In this document: piece after piece, positions 51,380 to 62,827 of the stretch
Layout of the letters: every line of letters begins with the position of its first letter
How positions within the stretch are numbered: position 1 is the first letter of the stretch
Program-made: the position numbers and the translations under genes
The notes under the pieces: generated by a model
Told to the model about the DNA's origin: nothing
Database searches by the model: none
The model's input: only the letters and a program-made list of their open reading frames with translations
Source of the DNA: Breviolum minutum Mf 1.05b.01
Taxonomy: Eukaryota > Sar > Dinophyceae > Suessiales > Symbiodiniaceae
Length of the DNA: 64,000 nucleotides
Reading direction: 5' to 3'
NCBI GenBank assembly: GCA_000507305.1
Contig: DF239306.1
Span: 1 to 64,000 of the forward strand

Positions 51380-51460
51380 GTCCATGGTTAAACCACTGGA
51401 ATCAAAAGGGGGCTTATGGGTTTTCACAATCACAAATCTCTGTTTTTTGTTGGCATTACC
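51380..51460 (+). CDS. possible exon, hydrophobic
   Basis: Acceptor TTTTTGCAG; SMVKPLESKGGLWVFTITNL then CFLLAL. Competing frame present, end undefined. Confidence 0.35.
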
Positions 51461-51536
51461 TTTTTTTTTGAACAAACATCTACCAACTCACATTGGCAAT
51501 GGGAGAAAAAACCCAACATTTCTTGGGAAAAATGCC

Positions 51537-51608
51537 TGGATGGGTGCCGTCATCTATCTTCACCCGCAAAAACCGGCCATCCGTATCCCCATCGCGCCGG
51601 GCACGTGA
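51537..51608 (+). CDS. candidate exon, about 23 codons
   Basis: WMGAVIYLHPQKPAIRIPIA ends PGT at TGA 51606 or donor CAC|GTGATG. Strong C bias; start not fixed. Confidence 0.5.
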   Translation, partial: WMGAVIYLHPQKPAIRIPIAPGT

Positions 51609-51732
51609 TGGCAAGGGATGTGGGAAGCACCTGCAGCACCTGAAGCACCTTTAGCTCCAAAGGAGGAGGAGGCGTGAGAGTTTGGGGGTCTGAGAATTTC
51701 GAGATGTTGAAGATGAAATCATGATGGCTATT

Positions 51733-51860
51733 CTAGCTGGTGGGCAACTCAACGCATTTTTTTTAAAATGTTCACCCCGGCCCCTACCTACCTGGGGGAA
51801 AAATGATTCCCAATTTGGGACTCATATGATTTCAGATGGGTTGAAACAAACCACCAGCTA
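51733..51860. mobile_element. MITE family A, diverged copy
   Basis: CTAGCTGGTGGGCAAC to AACAAACCACCAGCTA. Confidence 0.6.
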
Positions 51861-52085
51861 GTTTTTTTTTGGGGGGTCATGGTTAGATGAATTCATGGTC
51901 TTTTTTTGGGTGGGTTCAACCACCATCATGTTATTTTTTTTGGTGGCGCTAATAGCCATAATCCTTGTTGCAGGTCCGAGATCTCAATTGCCGATATTGT
52001 AAAAATGTCCAAGTTATTATAGGGCCCCATTCATTGTGGAACTTGTGGTTGGAATTAAATTCACCAAGATTTTTACCGTGGGCAG

Positions 52086-52182
52086 GGGATGGTTGGTTGG
52101 ATGCTGTGATTATTTTGTTTTGCGGAAGGGATGGATTCCCTCAAACAAGACCACAACAAATGGGAAGTGGGTGGTGAACTGG
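52086..52182 (+). CDS. exon ending at a family A donor, 32 codons
   Basis: Acceptor GTGGGCAG; GWLVGCCDYFVLRKGWIPSN then NGKWVVNW, ends TGG|GTGGTGG inside family A copy 9. The element AG would be followed by TGA in phase, so either the protein stops there or another acceptor is used. Confidence 0.7.
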
Positions 52183-52285
52183 GTGGTGGTTCTAAATATT
52201 TTTTATTTTCAACCCTACTTGGCGAAATGATCCAAGTCGATCCAATTCGACCAATATATTTCGAAGGGGTTGAAACCACCAACCA
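52179..52285. mobile_element. MITE family A, copy 9
   Basis: CTGGGTGGTGGTTCTA to TTGAAACCACCAACCA with a perfect duplication GTGAA. Confidence 0.9.
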
Positions 52286-52670
52286 GTGAAATATTCGGAA
52301 AAAAAGTCCTACAGATTGAGTGAAATGCTCGGAGTGAGAGGAGGTCAATCAGTCATGAAGAGTAATTTTCACGAAATATGCCAAAGAGAAAAAGAAATCC
52401 ACCCATATCTTCGGTGGGCAGCTGTGAATGTCAATGTCCCACAAGTGGGGGTGGTTTCAAAGCGATAACTTTTTAGGGGCTTTCTTAAAATGAGTTTTTC
52501 AACCGAGTTTTCAGTGATGTTTATTACCATGGGAGACATTCATCAGCAACTTTGCAGGCCTGAAACTTAACGTGAAAAAAAACAACAGAAACACCGGAGG
52601 TATCATGCAGACTTGCAATGTGTTGGTCCTGCATGGGACTTTTTTTTTTTAAATTTGAGGGGTTACTGAG

Positions 52671-52835
52671 ATGGAAGTGAGCGCCTTTCATTTTTACACC
52701 TTAAATGTACGTACTCAAAACGGTCCCGTTGTGTGGGAAGTCCCTGTTGATTTGAAGTTTAAACGGCCATCTGTTTGTGGTGAGACGCGTCCATTTGTTG
52801 GCTCCAGAAATAGTGGTACCCTTAAGAATCTGCTC
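52671..52835 (+). CDS. candidate exon, about 55 codons
   Basis: After GGTTACTGAG; MEVSAFHFYTLNVRTQNGPV then VWEVPVDLKFKRPSV. The ATG may be initiator or internal. End undefined (stop at 52854). Confidence 0.65.
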
Positions 52836-52979
52836 CTGAAGGGTAGTCATAATTGAGCAGTGAAAAAGGACATCATTCCCCACTTTCTTGAAAATTCATC
52901 TAAATGTATTAGTTGGATAGAAAACTTCACATCATCAAACAGATGGTGACCCTGACCACCACGATTCTCACAATTTTAG

Positions 52980-53046
52980 GGCGTTTTTTTCGAAAATCTC
53001 GAGCCAAAGCTCGATGACTCAGAAGCCGAAGCTAGATTCATGACTG
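52980..53046 (+). CDS. exon upstream of family E copy 3, 22 codons
   Basis: Acceptor ACAATTTTAG|G; GVFFENLEPKLDDSEAEARF, ends ACTG|GTCAGCC at the element. Leftover G joins TC as GTC. Confidence 0.75.
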
Positions 53047-53188
53047 GTCAGCCTACCCCCCAAACTACCCCCGCGAGAAATAAGGTTTTATTGAGGGCTT
53101 ATTAACCATTGCGTTCCCTTACTGAGGCCTTATTAAATCATTCTTTCTGGGGGGGGGACGTGGGAGGGGGGGTAGGTTGACCAGTCAT
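53040..53188. mobile_element. introner-like MITE family E, copy 3
   Basis: Intron 53047-53184 (138 bp, GT-AG) is the element: GTCAGCCTACC to GGTTGACCAG. Confidence 0.85.
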
Positions 53189-53207
53189 GATCGATACACC
53201 TTGGGTG
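53185..53207 (+). CDS. micro-exon after family E, 7 codons
   Basis: TC, then MIDTPWV to donor GTG|GTGTTT (or TGG|GTGGTG three bases earlier). Phase 0 at the end fits 53258. Confidence 0.6.
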
Positions 53208-53257
53208 GTGTTTTTTTAATACAGTTTTTGGTCACCCACATCATGCTAACATCCCAG

Positions 53258-53320
53258 CAAAACTACACAAATGGAAGTGGAAGAGCTCATGATTTCATCC
53301 CGGAAAACCAAGATGATAGG
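53258..53320 (+). CDS. candidate exon, 21 codons
   Basis: Acceptor ACATCCCAG, donor AGG|GTGGAA. Phase with neighbours selects QNYTNGSGRAHDFIPENQDD; another frame (MEVEELMISSRKTKMI) is also biased. Confidence 0.6.
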
Positions 53321-53397
53321 GTGGAAAAATCCAACCATTTGAGTCGATGTCATGTATCTCCATGTATCTCCCATTTGGATTTTTGTTCAATTTCCAG

Positions 53398-53592
53398 CTA
53401 GCCATGTTTTCTCCTATCGGTGGTATATCATCCATGCTTGGCCCGGAGGACGACCTGGCACCTGCAGCTCATCCAGTGGATGTGCCATCCCAGGTGAAGT
53501 TGAAACGGGCCTCCTTGCCTTACGCGCAAGCGACGCCTCCCCAACACACTCGGCCTCCTTGGCGCATGCAAGCAGGGTCCCCTATTGGGAAG
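53398..53592 (+). CDS. strong exon, 65 codons
   Basis: Acceptor CAATTTCCAG, donor AAG|GTTAGG, phase 0. LAMFSPIGGISSMLGPEDDL through a Pro-rich region to MQAGSPIGK. Penultimate exon of this chain. Confidence 0.75.
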
Positions 53593-53661
53593 GTTAGGAG
53601 GTTGTATGGCCAAGTTGTGCCTCTAGAGATGGAGGTGCGATGAGGCTGTAACTCAAGGACC

Positions 53662-53792
53662 AGTAGGTGGGATCACCCCCAATTGAAAAACGCCACGGAA
53701 AGGCCATTTGGAACGGGAACAACCCCAGTTAGGGGACTTACAACTAACCATGGTTGCTGAGTACTTACTTCATCCTGCGATGATCCTCCAAG
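53662..53792. mobile_element. MITE family J, copy 3
   Basis: AGTAGGTGGGATCACCCCC to GATGATCCTCCAAG. Confidence 0.7.
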
Positions 53793-54208
53793 TGCGGAGC
53801 TGCCCATTCTTTCAAAAAGAGATATGGAAGGGTTGATGTTTCTTTTCTGGTTGAGGAATTTTTCCAAGTGACTGATATAGTTCCATCCCCAAAGCAGGCA
53901 ATTTTTGGGGATGACATGTTTTGTAAAAAAATCAGATATGGTGAAATCTTATTGGGTCACGCTGTTCATGAGCTCCTGAAGGTCATCCGAATTTCTTGAT
54001 ATTTTCCCTACTAGAAATTGGAGGATTTTTCACAAATCTCGCCCTAGAAAACTTGGATTGAATCCAAGTTTTCCAGGTCGGGCATCGATGTTTGGATCTT
54101 GAAAAAAGCAGCTCAAGCCTGGCAGAATTTGATGATTTTTTTTTGGGAAGACCAATGGATCCCTTTTTGAACGGAGATCTCTTTGAAAACATTTGAGCAA
54201 TGAAAAAA

Positions 54209-54305
54209 AACCCTGGTTGTTTAGGTTATATAGGGGATTTTACTACCCAGTGTAATATAGGGGTTATAATAAGCCATTATAAGGATCCCTATTAGACAAC
54301 CAGTA
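54209..54305. mobile_element. MITE family H, copy 2
   Basis: CCCTGGTTGTTTAGG to ATCCCTATTAGACAACCAG. Confidence 0.75.
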
Positions 54306-54487
54306 TAATGGAAAGTAGTTTTTTTTTCGTGGCTCATTTGAAAACCATCAAGGTATGGATGTCTCCAAGTTTGACATCTTAAAAGTACATTCGGTGATTC
54401 AAGTACCCGCCAGGAAACGAGAAAACATATCCCACCTTTCACGGGAAAGCCGGAAAATCATGAACTCAAAAGAGCCGTCAACGGTAG

Positions 54488-54575
54488 GGTATATATATAT
54501 ATGAGTATAGTGTGTGTATATATATATATACATATGACTCTATGACTATATATGTATATTATATATATGTACCCC
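54488..54575. repeat. AT-rich microsatellite
   Basis: TATATATG and GTGTGTATATA runs. Confidence 0.85.
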
Positions 54576-54972
54576 TGGACCCCAACACCATTAAAAATGA
54601 AGGTTTTAGTCCCTAGAAATATGGGATATGTTAGTTCCCTGGAGGGTAATTCTCTTGCCTTCTGAACTTGTGAATTACCAAAAAATTGCACACAGATTCG
54701 AGCATAGCATTCTCACTCCAATACCGAAGGGTAAATGGTGTATCGACCCAAGTTTGGGCCCTGGTCCATTTTCTGGCCGTAATAAAGCCGTTGATTTTTA
54801 TTATGTATAGATATATACATGTTCTATATTCCATGTATGAATATCATATTTTATATATTATTTATATCACATCTGTAATACTTCTATGTATATATATACA
54901 TATGTAACTTCATACGTCGATTGGTTTCTAACTGTTGAGTCAAGATGAATGATTTACATCAACCATTTTCAG

Positions 54973-55095
54973 TGCTCAAAAATGGGCGACGACAAGCAAA
55001 AACGCGAAGAAATTCTTCAGGTGACGGCAAAGTTCCGACAACGCGACGATCCAAAAAAACCTAGGGTCTCAAAGGGCTATCCCAAATGGTGGTGA
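54973..55095 (+). CDS. terminal exon, 40 codons plus stop
   Basis: Acceptor CCATTTTCAG, phase 0 with the previous exon. CSKMGDDKQKREEILQVTAK to a basic end KGYPKWW and TGA at 55093. Highly charged, no domain recognised. Confidence 0.75.
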   Translation, partial: CSKMGDDKQKREEILQVTAKFRQRDDPKKPRVSKGYPKWW

Positions 55096-55130
55096 ATAGG
55101 ACTGGGGAAATTTCAAACAAAATTGACCAC

Positions 55131-55714
55131 TTAAATTAGGTCAGGCGTAGCCGCAGGTTGTGGTCTAAGCACCATTGCAGAAATACAGGATGATTTTCCA
55201 TAAATACACCCAGTTTCTTGCGATGGTTGCAGCTGATTTCTTGATACGTATGACACGTATACCTCTCTGAATCTGTGATATATGCAAGCGCGCTCCATTT
55301 TCCTGGTCCCCCACGCGCGCCAGTAGTACTGGTTGTGCCAAAAGCTTCCGAAAAAGGTACGCGAAAGAAAGGTATATACAAGGAACTGCAGGTGTTGCCT
55401 TGCTCTTGTGCAGGCTGTAAATGATGCGGTTGGCAGCCGAGGCCCTGGGAGGATTGATTGATCCAACCTCGAGGGGTTCAGACGCAACAGTTGGATAGGG
55501 AAGATTGGTGCAAAAAGTGGTGGAGAACATGGAATTGGTAGCATTTGCCCACCACCCCGGCGCCCCGGCAAGGCGGCATTTGGACCAAATCATCTGCGAG
55601 GAGCCCTTCAATTGTTCGAATCCTGCGGTTTCCTACCTGTAGAAGTATTGGTTTTAGAATTTTGCTAATCCAAGTGCTGTGACACTTGTTCAACCAAGTG
55701 CTACATGTTTCCAA
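55131..55714 (-). pseudogene. decayed minus-strand coding remnant
   Basis: Three overlapping minus frames are open, each coding-like over a part (for example SEAFGTTSTTGARGGPGKWS and YITDSERYTCHTYQEISCNH near the 3' end, TVASEPLEVGSINPPRASAA upstream). This suggests one reading frame broken by indels. No family recognised. Confidence 0.4.
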
Positions 55715-56363
55715 TTTTGTTCAAGGGTCGGATGGGTGTGTGATGAGTGATCCTGACGCTTCTTCGGCATTCCCTAGTTTCATGGGACAGTGGCGATGCT
55801 AGAATGCATGGAAACAGGATGCAATAGTTAACTTAAAGAGCATGTGACCCAACGGCAAACAAGTGCCAATAATTGTTTCACCCTGTGCCAGCATATGCGC
55901 ATTCTTGACATCTTTTTTTTGTTCGGTGATGCGTTCTGAATTGGTGTTTGCGTTCCCGAGCAAAAAGATGATTTATTGACATGTCGTCTGAGTTTGTGCT
56001 AAGATTTGTCATGGATTTTGTTGGGGCCGTTCCTTTTGAATTGCAGGGGTTCTGGAGGAATTGCCATGTATACTGGGCATATGAAGTCTTGCATTTGAAC
56101 GTTTTACAATCCCTTTGCGCAGAGGTGGAATTCGGAAAACAGGTTTGGTCAAACTCATTTCTGTTTTGACATTTCGCGGGAAATGTTTGCTCAGATTTGA
56201 TGGAATGCAATGCTGTTATATTTTCAGTTGCGTTGAAAAAACAACAACCGCCCAAACAAACAAACAAAATCTCCTCAAAAACCCGCATGGAATTCAAAGT
56301 TGACATAGCAAAATCTTTGTTCCACAACATCATTTGATGGGATTCGTTGGGCAATTTTTTCAG
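55715..56363. other. non-coding stretch
   Basis: Frames on both strands at 55878-56354 are open but unbiased; nothing else seen. Confidence 0.45.
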
Positions 56364-56454
56364 GATGAACTGGCACCAAAAAAAACCCAGCCAAGGAGCC
56401 GTTCTCGCAGTTCTTCCGTGGACTATTGGGCCGAGTTAAAGGAAGTGGAACCAG
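56364..56454 (+). CDS. candidate exon, 30 codons
   Basis: Acceptor AATTTTTTCAG, donor CCAG|GTGGGG. DELAPKKTQPRSRSRSSSVD then YWAELKEVEP; RS-rich. First exon after the stop at 55095, so probably another gene. Confidence 0.65.
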
Positions 56455-56901
56455 GTGGGGGCTGAAGGGTGCACAGATGGGGTTTTTTGAAATGGCACCA
56501 AAAATTTGAATTCTGCAATTTTCAGGTCATCAAGAGTATAGTGGGATGGGAGTCAACGTTTTTGTGTGGGGTTTTTGAAATTCGTTTCGTTTTCGAAGGC
56601 GACATCATGTCAGTACAACCATTGGGGTATGCAAAAAAAATCAGTGTTTTTCTGGGGGTTGGAAAGGTTGAACATATGAAGCACTGGGGATCTCATGTTA
56701 CCATTTTGATATTTAAATTTGATGACTTGATGGATGGTGCGAAGACCAAATTTTGACCGAGGTTTCCTTGCGTGGTTCAATTCAAAATCTAGATGATTTG
56801 TCTGTACCGAAAAGGCAGGGCTGTTTGGTCTGCTTATATCTGCTTCCTCACTTGGAAAATTAGACCGTTTTTTTTCGAACTAAATAGTGTAAAAACACCA
56901 G

Positions 56902-56957
56902 TCTGTTTTCTTGAAAAGGAAGGGGGTCAAAATATTCAGTCCAAAACAGGGAACTAG
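56902..56957 (+). CDS. possible exon before family A copy 10
   Basis: Acceptor AAACACCAG; SVFLKRKGVKIFSPKQGT, ends ACTAG|GTGG. In frame with 57052 if the element is the intron. Confidence 0.4.
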
Positions 56958-57050
56958 GTGGTGGTTTCACAGATCTTTTATTTTCACCCCTACTTGGGGA
57001 AATGATCCGATTTGACTAATATTTCTTTGATGGGTTGGAACCACCAACTA
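56953..57050. mobile_element. MITE family A, copy 10, possible introner
   Basis: CTAGGTGGTGGTTTCA to TTGGAACCACCAACTA with duplication GGGAA. The acceptor AG is formed by the element A plus the first G of the duplication. Confidence 0.85.
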
Positions 57051-57051
57051 G

Positions 57052-57250
57052 GGAAAACCATTTGAACAACGACAAAGGACTTGCCTTGCTTAATGTACGG
57101 AATGATATCTTACCCTCTCTGGTGATATCGATGCAGGATCCCGAGTTGGGGATGTTTACGATGCCAAGGGTTTTTGATGCTCAAGGGGGATTCCTAGAAA
57201 TATTGACACCAATACCCGTTGCAAAAACAAAAGGAAGTCTGTTATTATAA
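57052..57250 (+). CDS. candidate exon, 65 codons
   Basis: Opens at the family A border; ENHLNNDKGLALLNVRNDIL through SMQDPELGMFTMPRVF to TAA at 57248. A GTTTTT donor near 57166 is possible. Confidence 0.6.
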
Positions 57251-57968
57251 GTATTGTTACAACATTTCAAATATATCTATCTGGTGTATTGGAACGGATT
57301 TCTCTCCAACAGGTAGTTTAGTCTGGCATTCTACTAAACCATCCAACTACAACCAGGTTTGCGTTTTTATGTCCCTCTAACATAGGGTTGGGTGGAATCA
57401 TTGTGATAGGCTTGATGACATTAATCCAAAAAGTAGTTTAGTAGGGGGATCTCCAAAACAACCTTATTTCAGGAAGTTGGACTTTGATGATGGGTCTTCC
57501 ATCAATAGTCCTCCCTTGGGTCCCTTATCTCAGAGGTAAAGGTAAAATAGGACTCAATCTATGTCTCCATTCAAGCTATGTGTATACCTCCTTGCATACC
57601 TGGTAATTATGTGAACATTGTGGGGCTTGTGTGGGGGGTTTGGGTGGGTTTGGGTGTCTTCAGGTCGGGACACTGTGAAAATCTCACGATTTTCGGTACC
57701 TTTAGGTTGGTGAAATATGTTCACAAAGCACTCGTGATTCAGGATTTGGCTTCGAACTCCCTTGAAACTTGAGGTTTTTTTTTGGAGGGGGGGAATTCAT
57801 TTGCTGTAAATGCAGATGTATGTGATATATACCTCTTAAAAACTGGAAAGTCCTTGGCTAACCCCCCATTTTTCTTTCTTTTCTTTACCTCATATACTGG
57901 TTTTGGATGGTTGTTGGTTTTATCATCCTTTCATCCGTGAAATCCCCGCAGTTTTTTTTTTTCGGCAG

Positions 57969-58024
57969 GATCGGAGGTTTCCATGGTCGCATCGGGCCAA
58001 GAGAAGACGAAGGCACAGCTCTAA
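57969..58024 (+). CDS. possible terminal exon, 17 codons
   Basis: Acceptor TTTTCGGCAG; SEVSMVASGQEKTKAQL then TAA at 58022. Confidence 0.5.
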
Positions 58025-58856
58025 GACTGAAGAAGGAGGTTCACTAGTGACTGTGATAGGTTTGTAGCAGTTTGGTGGGAAAACCCTCTTAATTTAGTCT
58101 AAAATTTTCAAGAACTATTTTTCATATTGGTGAATATGTAGAATTTCATATTGGAGTTTCTGACTGGATATAGTTGAACCTCCAATAAACCATTTCATTT
58201 CGGGTGTGGAGGTTGAGAACTACATCCAGATTTAGGAGTCGGCACCACCCTGAAAGTTGCAGGGCCTTGATTTTTAAAGGAGTGATTCTACCCAACAAAC
58301 AAATGAACAGCAAGTTTCAACTCTGGGGGATGGGGGCTATCTTGGTGATGTACCTATCTTAGGAATCACTTATGAAACATATTTTTCTTGTATCATAACG
58401 AGGGATTGTGCCTGGAATGGTGGTATGCATCAACCTTCACCAACCGTCCTCTACTTGGATGTCCCAGGAAGATAGTAAATGGTTGGTAACTGGGTTATAA
58501 CCCCAAGGAATACCCCATTTATAAATAGGTTATAAACCATTGATCCTAACCATTAATCCTATCTTCCAACGGGACATTCAAGTTTTTTGGGTTTCCAAGT
58601 GCCCAACGTGGTACGTTTTTTGGTTGAATATCGGTAGAACATAAAAGGAACTCCTGATCAACCTGAAGCATTTAGCGAGGCAATTTATACCGACCAAACC
58701 GCCTTTCGGTCACCCCGAAAGGTAGTTAAGTAAAGGAATCCTACCCAAAATGGCCTAAACATTCCGCTTAAGGATTTGTAATTATATACAAACAAACTGC
58801 CCAGATTTAAGAATTCATAGTGACATGGGGACTTTTTTTTCTGATTTCTGTCCCAG

Positions 58857-58928
58857 TGAAACAAACATTCAAGTCCCAGGTGTTTCAGGACCTGATGGAA
58901 CCCAAGAGGTTTGGGATGTACCATAGAG
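58857..58928 (+). CDS. candidate exon, 23 codons
   Basis: Acceptor TCTGTCCCAG, donor AGAG|GTTGAA. KQTFKSQVFQDLMEPKRFGM then YHR; G/C third positions. Confidence 0.65.
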
Positions 58929-59510
58929 GTTGAACTTTGTCACCTTGCTGTAGGTCATCAATGATAATTTTTTTTCAATGGTGGCACTATGAAGGTGTAG
59001 GTTAGTTGAATTCCCCCCCCCCCCGCTAAAAGAATTTGCAAGACTTGATTTTGTTGGAAGGGGAAATCAGATTGTGTCAAGGCCAACCCCCAAATTATGT
59101 TTTTTTTTCAGGTTTTTTTTTCGAAATAAAACCATACGAATCCTTGGAACTTTGGATTCCATTCCCACAGACAGGATCCATGGGACTGATTTGTATATTT
59201 ACCGATCCATGAAAAGCCCATACAAAATTTCAACCATTCATGGATCGGTAAATATACCGTCCTCGTCCCATGGATCCGTATAGTGCTGTGAGAATTGGCC
59301 AACAAAAAAAAGATGTCCTCCTTCGCCAGGTGGCAGCATCTCAGAAGTTGGAGCTTCAAGGCCCAATGGATTGAATGGATGACCAGCTTGACAGGGACAG
59401 TTTGCGACCCCTTCGTATTTTTTTCATGATGTGGGAATTTCTGATGTGGATATATGCAGATAGATTCAGGGTTTGAAAAGGAATGCATCTAAGTGGCAGT
59501 TTCATGTACC

Positions 59511-59614
59511 CTCCCTGAAAACCAACGAATATTTTCTGAACATCGATGCTTGGAAGATGAAAATTCCTCCTAAAATGGCCCTTTTTAGGGGACTTTCGTT
59601 CATTTTCAGAAAGT
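59511..59614. mobile_element. MITE family G, diverged copy
   Basis: CCCTGAAAACCAACG to CGTTCATTTTCAG; no coding sequence abuts it. Confidence 0.6.
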
Positions 59615-59622
59615 ATTTTGAA

Positions 59623-59731
59623 CTGGCTGGTGGTTTGACATATATATCTATTTTTTTATGTCCATACCAATTTGATTGGGGAAATGATCCAATCTGACTG
59701 ATATTTTTCAGACGGGTTCAACCACCAACTA
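59623..59731. mobile_element. MITE family A, diverged copy
   Basis: CTGGCTGGTGGTTTGA to GTTCAACCACCAACTA. Confidence 0.7.
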
Positions 59732-60266
59732 TAGTGAAACATTTGAAATAGTTTGACCTAATCCTTGGGGAGGATCAACTTTGACGAGGATATGTTTAAC
59801 AGCTGACTTGCCAAGAATAAGTGGTGGATAGTCATGGTACGTTGGTTGTTTGCTGTTTTAAAAATCTCCAAATGGAAAGGGATTATATGATGATTATATT
59901 TGAGATACATTATACAGGAGATTATACTTATACATTTGGTTATGCATTCAATACAGGAATATTTATTCATTATATATTATATGATGTTGCATATATACGA
60001 CTTCGGGGGTATGTATTGGAAACCACCAATATTTGCCATTTCTCACCCTTAGCCGAATCCTTGATAGATATTTTCGTTTGTGCAGAGACTGACTAAACAT
60101 GTCCCAAGCACCAATTTGGTAAACTTGGGAACATCATTTTCTTGGAAAGGATAGATAGGGGATGTTAGTTTCCCGGAGTGTATCCATCCCCAACTACCCC
60201 GAGACTTTAAGGTTTGGATTTAACCATTAACTTTCCTGCTCTGAAATTCGCCTGCAAAGCCTGCAG

Positions 60267-60305
60267 GTGAAAAGGTCCGTTCACCGGAAGTGTCCGGGAG
60301 CCTTG
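60267..60305 (+). CDS. possible exon, 12 codons
   Basis: Acceptor AGCCTGCAG, donor CTTG|GTAATT. EKVRSPEVSGSL. Confidence 0.45.
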
Positions 60306-61140
60306 GTAATTTTTCTGAAAGTTGTGGCATCAATGGGTGATTTGTATGGGATGTTTTGTTATTTCCAAAGCAGCTTAGGGTGTCGTGTCATTCTTCACGC
60401 ATCGTCGGGAGCTTGTACTGCCGAACATGGATCCTTGCGGCATTTAAGGATCAATTGAAAAAACAACAACTTTAAGGCAGGTAGGGGTTAGAACCCCAGA
60501 GACCCATTTGTTTTCGGCCATTTTATACGGGATTATAACTCCATGTATAACTAGTAGTTACCTTGAAGATCACTGGGACACCCCATGAAAACCCAAGGCA
60601 TTTCGATAGGATTTTTAGTTGAATTTCCCAAGCTTGCCGTAGGGTGGGGTGCCGGTTGCCCGGTGCCATGCGGATTGTTAGGACTTTCTTCAGTAAGAGC
60701 ATCTGCTTAAAGAAAAAAACACCCGAAAGAAGGTGAACTTTTGAGATCATCATTGGGTGAATTCTGATATTTCAACCCAGATTTTTTGATGAATTGGTTG
60801 AGATTGCTGTAATTTCACCCAAAAAATAGATAACCTTAACACAAACGACTGCTTGGGAGGGCCACCATGGCTCCCATGCCATCCCCATGAGTTCAAGACC
60901 GGGACCAGGTTCAATACCCCGAAAAAGAACTGGGGGGCAACTTGGAGGTCCCATCCCAAGTAAAGTGGATAAAAACCAACAAAGACACCTTGACAATCTT
61001 GGTATATACAGATATAATATATACATACCAGGTGATTCTAGAGCGACCTTTTTTGATCCCTTAGTTTGGAGGTCACTTAACCCCTTAAAAAGGGGCATTT
61101 AACCAGCCCAAAAAGGTCACAAAGAATTGTCTGGTTTGTA

Positions 61141-61190
61141 TGTATAATATAGTATATATATACATATTGTATATATATATACATATATGC
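61141..61190. repeat. AT-rich microsatellite
   Basis: TATATATACATATTG-type low complexity. Confidence 0.85.
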
Positions 61191-61261
61191 ATATCATCTA
61201 TCTTGTATGGATCTTTATATGGTTTTCAATCTGGAAAGTTCCAAATCGATCTGACCCTCAG

Positions 61262-61292
61262 GATGCAGCCACCAGCAGCACCGCCTGAAGAG
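61262..61292 (+). CDS. possible micro-exon, 10 codons
   Basis: Acceptor GACCCTCAG|G, donor GAG|GTGAAT; MQPPAAPPEE. Might be a start exon. Confidence 0.4.
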
Positions 61293-61952
61293 GTGAATTC
61301 TGGTGACAGTTTTTGGGGGTTGGGAGGTGAAAATCCATGGTCGGAAGAATTCCACACCCTCTAGTAGGAATCCTTATAATAGGTTTATAAACCCCTACTA
61401 TGGGAGTTTAGACCATGGCACATATGACATTTTTTGCTCCCTGGACGTTTAACATGAAGCCGATGAGAATTTTTCGCCATCCCAAAAGGAAAGGCTTATC
61501 TTCCAGTCCCATCATTTTTCAGTGGCGAGCTGTTAAACTTCGGGGGTGCAACATGGAACCCAAATGGAGGTTTGGTTCAGATGATTTTCCTTTTCAAACA
61601 AGGGTGATATGTAGGTGAACCAGCTCTTGATGTTCAGGGGTTGATTGTTTGAGTTTACAAGATGGGCCTTTAAAAAAACTAGTTAACTAGTTATAACCCC
61701 AAATATTGACCCCATGATTGTTTGCAGGAATTTTACTGGGATTCCCAGGACTGAACCATTTCAGACTTTATTTCACAAGCCCATTATAAAGCTGTATATC
61801 GGAACAACATATTCTGCATATATGTTTTCGAACAGGTAAACATCTCCATTTATTTATTGAAGATATATCTTCTGATGCTCCTAACATTTACTACTCAAGC
61901 CCTCCACCTTTTTTTCCTCCCCTTGTCCTGTAAAGTTGTTTGGTGCCCACAG

Positions 61953-62025
61953 ATTCCTCTCAAAGGAAACCGCAGCGGCCAAAGAGAAGGGAAGCAATCT
62001 GCAACAAGGCAGTGGCTCCTTGCAG
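61953..62025 (+). CDS. candidate exon, 24 codons
   Basis: Acceptor GTGCCCACAG, donor CAG|GTGTGC. FLSKETAAAKEKGSNLQQGS, strong bias. Confidence 0.65.
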
Positions 62026-62555
62026 GTGTGCAGGGATTTGGAGGGTTGGTTGGTTGGGAGTTGACCAAGGTTTCGAAATGGAACTACCAGTTGAGGAGGA
62101 GTAGGAGTAAATGTAGAACTAAAAGTAGGGGCACTTATAGGTTTAGTATGTTCTAGTATTGTTGCTGGTAGTTCTAGTAGCGTTAGTGAATCTTTGGATG
62201 AATTTTGAAATTTTGAAAGAGGTGGAGGAACTGTGCATACTGATGGTAGGACTCGGACCATTTAATATGTGTAAATATATGCTCAAGTTATTGAGCTTTA
62301 GTATTTGAATTTTTGTTTCTGGAGATGATTATCGACATTTTCTTCCCTGTTCTCTGAGAGTTCTATGAGATTTCTCTAGACTTCCCGAGTACCTGTTGCT
62401 ACACATTTTTCTGGCGTAGACTACAAGAATGTCTTCGACATTTTGGTCCTTAGACCCGATCTTTTGTGTTCGGGCGAGATTACTTAAGATATTTTGAGTT
62501 CTCAGTGTACATATATAGTACACAAGATGTGTATATATTTTCCTATATATACCAG

Positions 62556-62595
62556 GCACCCCTTCAAAACCCGGAAAGGTCCAAATTAAAAAAAG
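62556..62595 (+). CDS. possible micro-exon, 12 codons
   Basis: Acceptor ATATACCAG, donor AAAG|GTAAGG; TPSKPGKVQIKK or another frame. Confidence 0.45.
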
Positions 62596-62784
62596 GTAAG
62601 GTACGAGAAAAGTTGTGCATGTACAAGAATCCTGGTTTAAACCCGGACTGGTACAACAATTGGTTTTGGGGGTGTTTTAATCCTGGTTTAATCCGGACTG
62701 GTAAAACAATTTGTTTTGGGGCTATTTTTTGTGTTCCTTTTGAGCTTGACATGTATGTGTTCTGTTTGAGCCTTTTGGCTTTAG

Positions 62785-62827
62785 TGGGGAAAGCGTGGGG
62801 ACGTGCGTTGGATTTCAGACAGGGATG
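62785..62827 (+). CDS. micro-exon, 14 codons
   Basis: Acceptor TTGGCTTTAG, perfect donor GATG|GTGAGT; WGKRGDVRWISDRD. Confidence 0.65.

Noticed and set aside
56902..57051. Taking every family A copy as an intron
   Set aside because: Most A copies lie within introns away from exons; only the 52, 57 and possibly 38.7 kb copies touch coding sequence.
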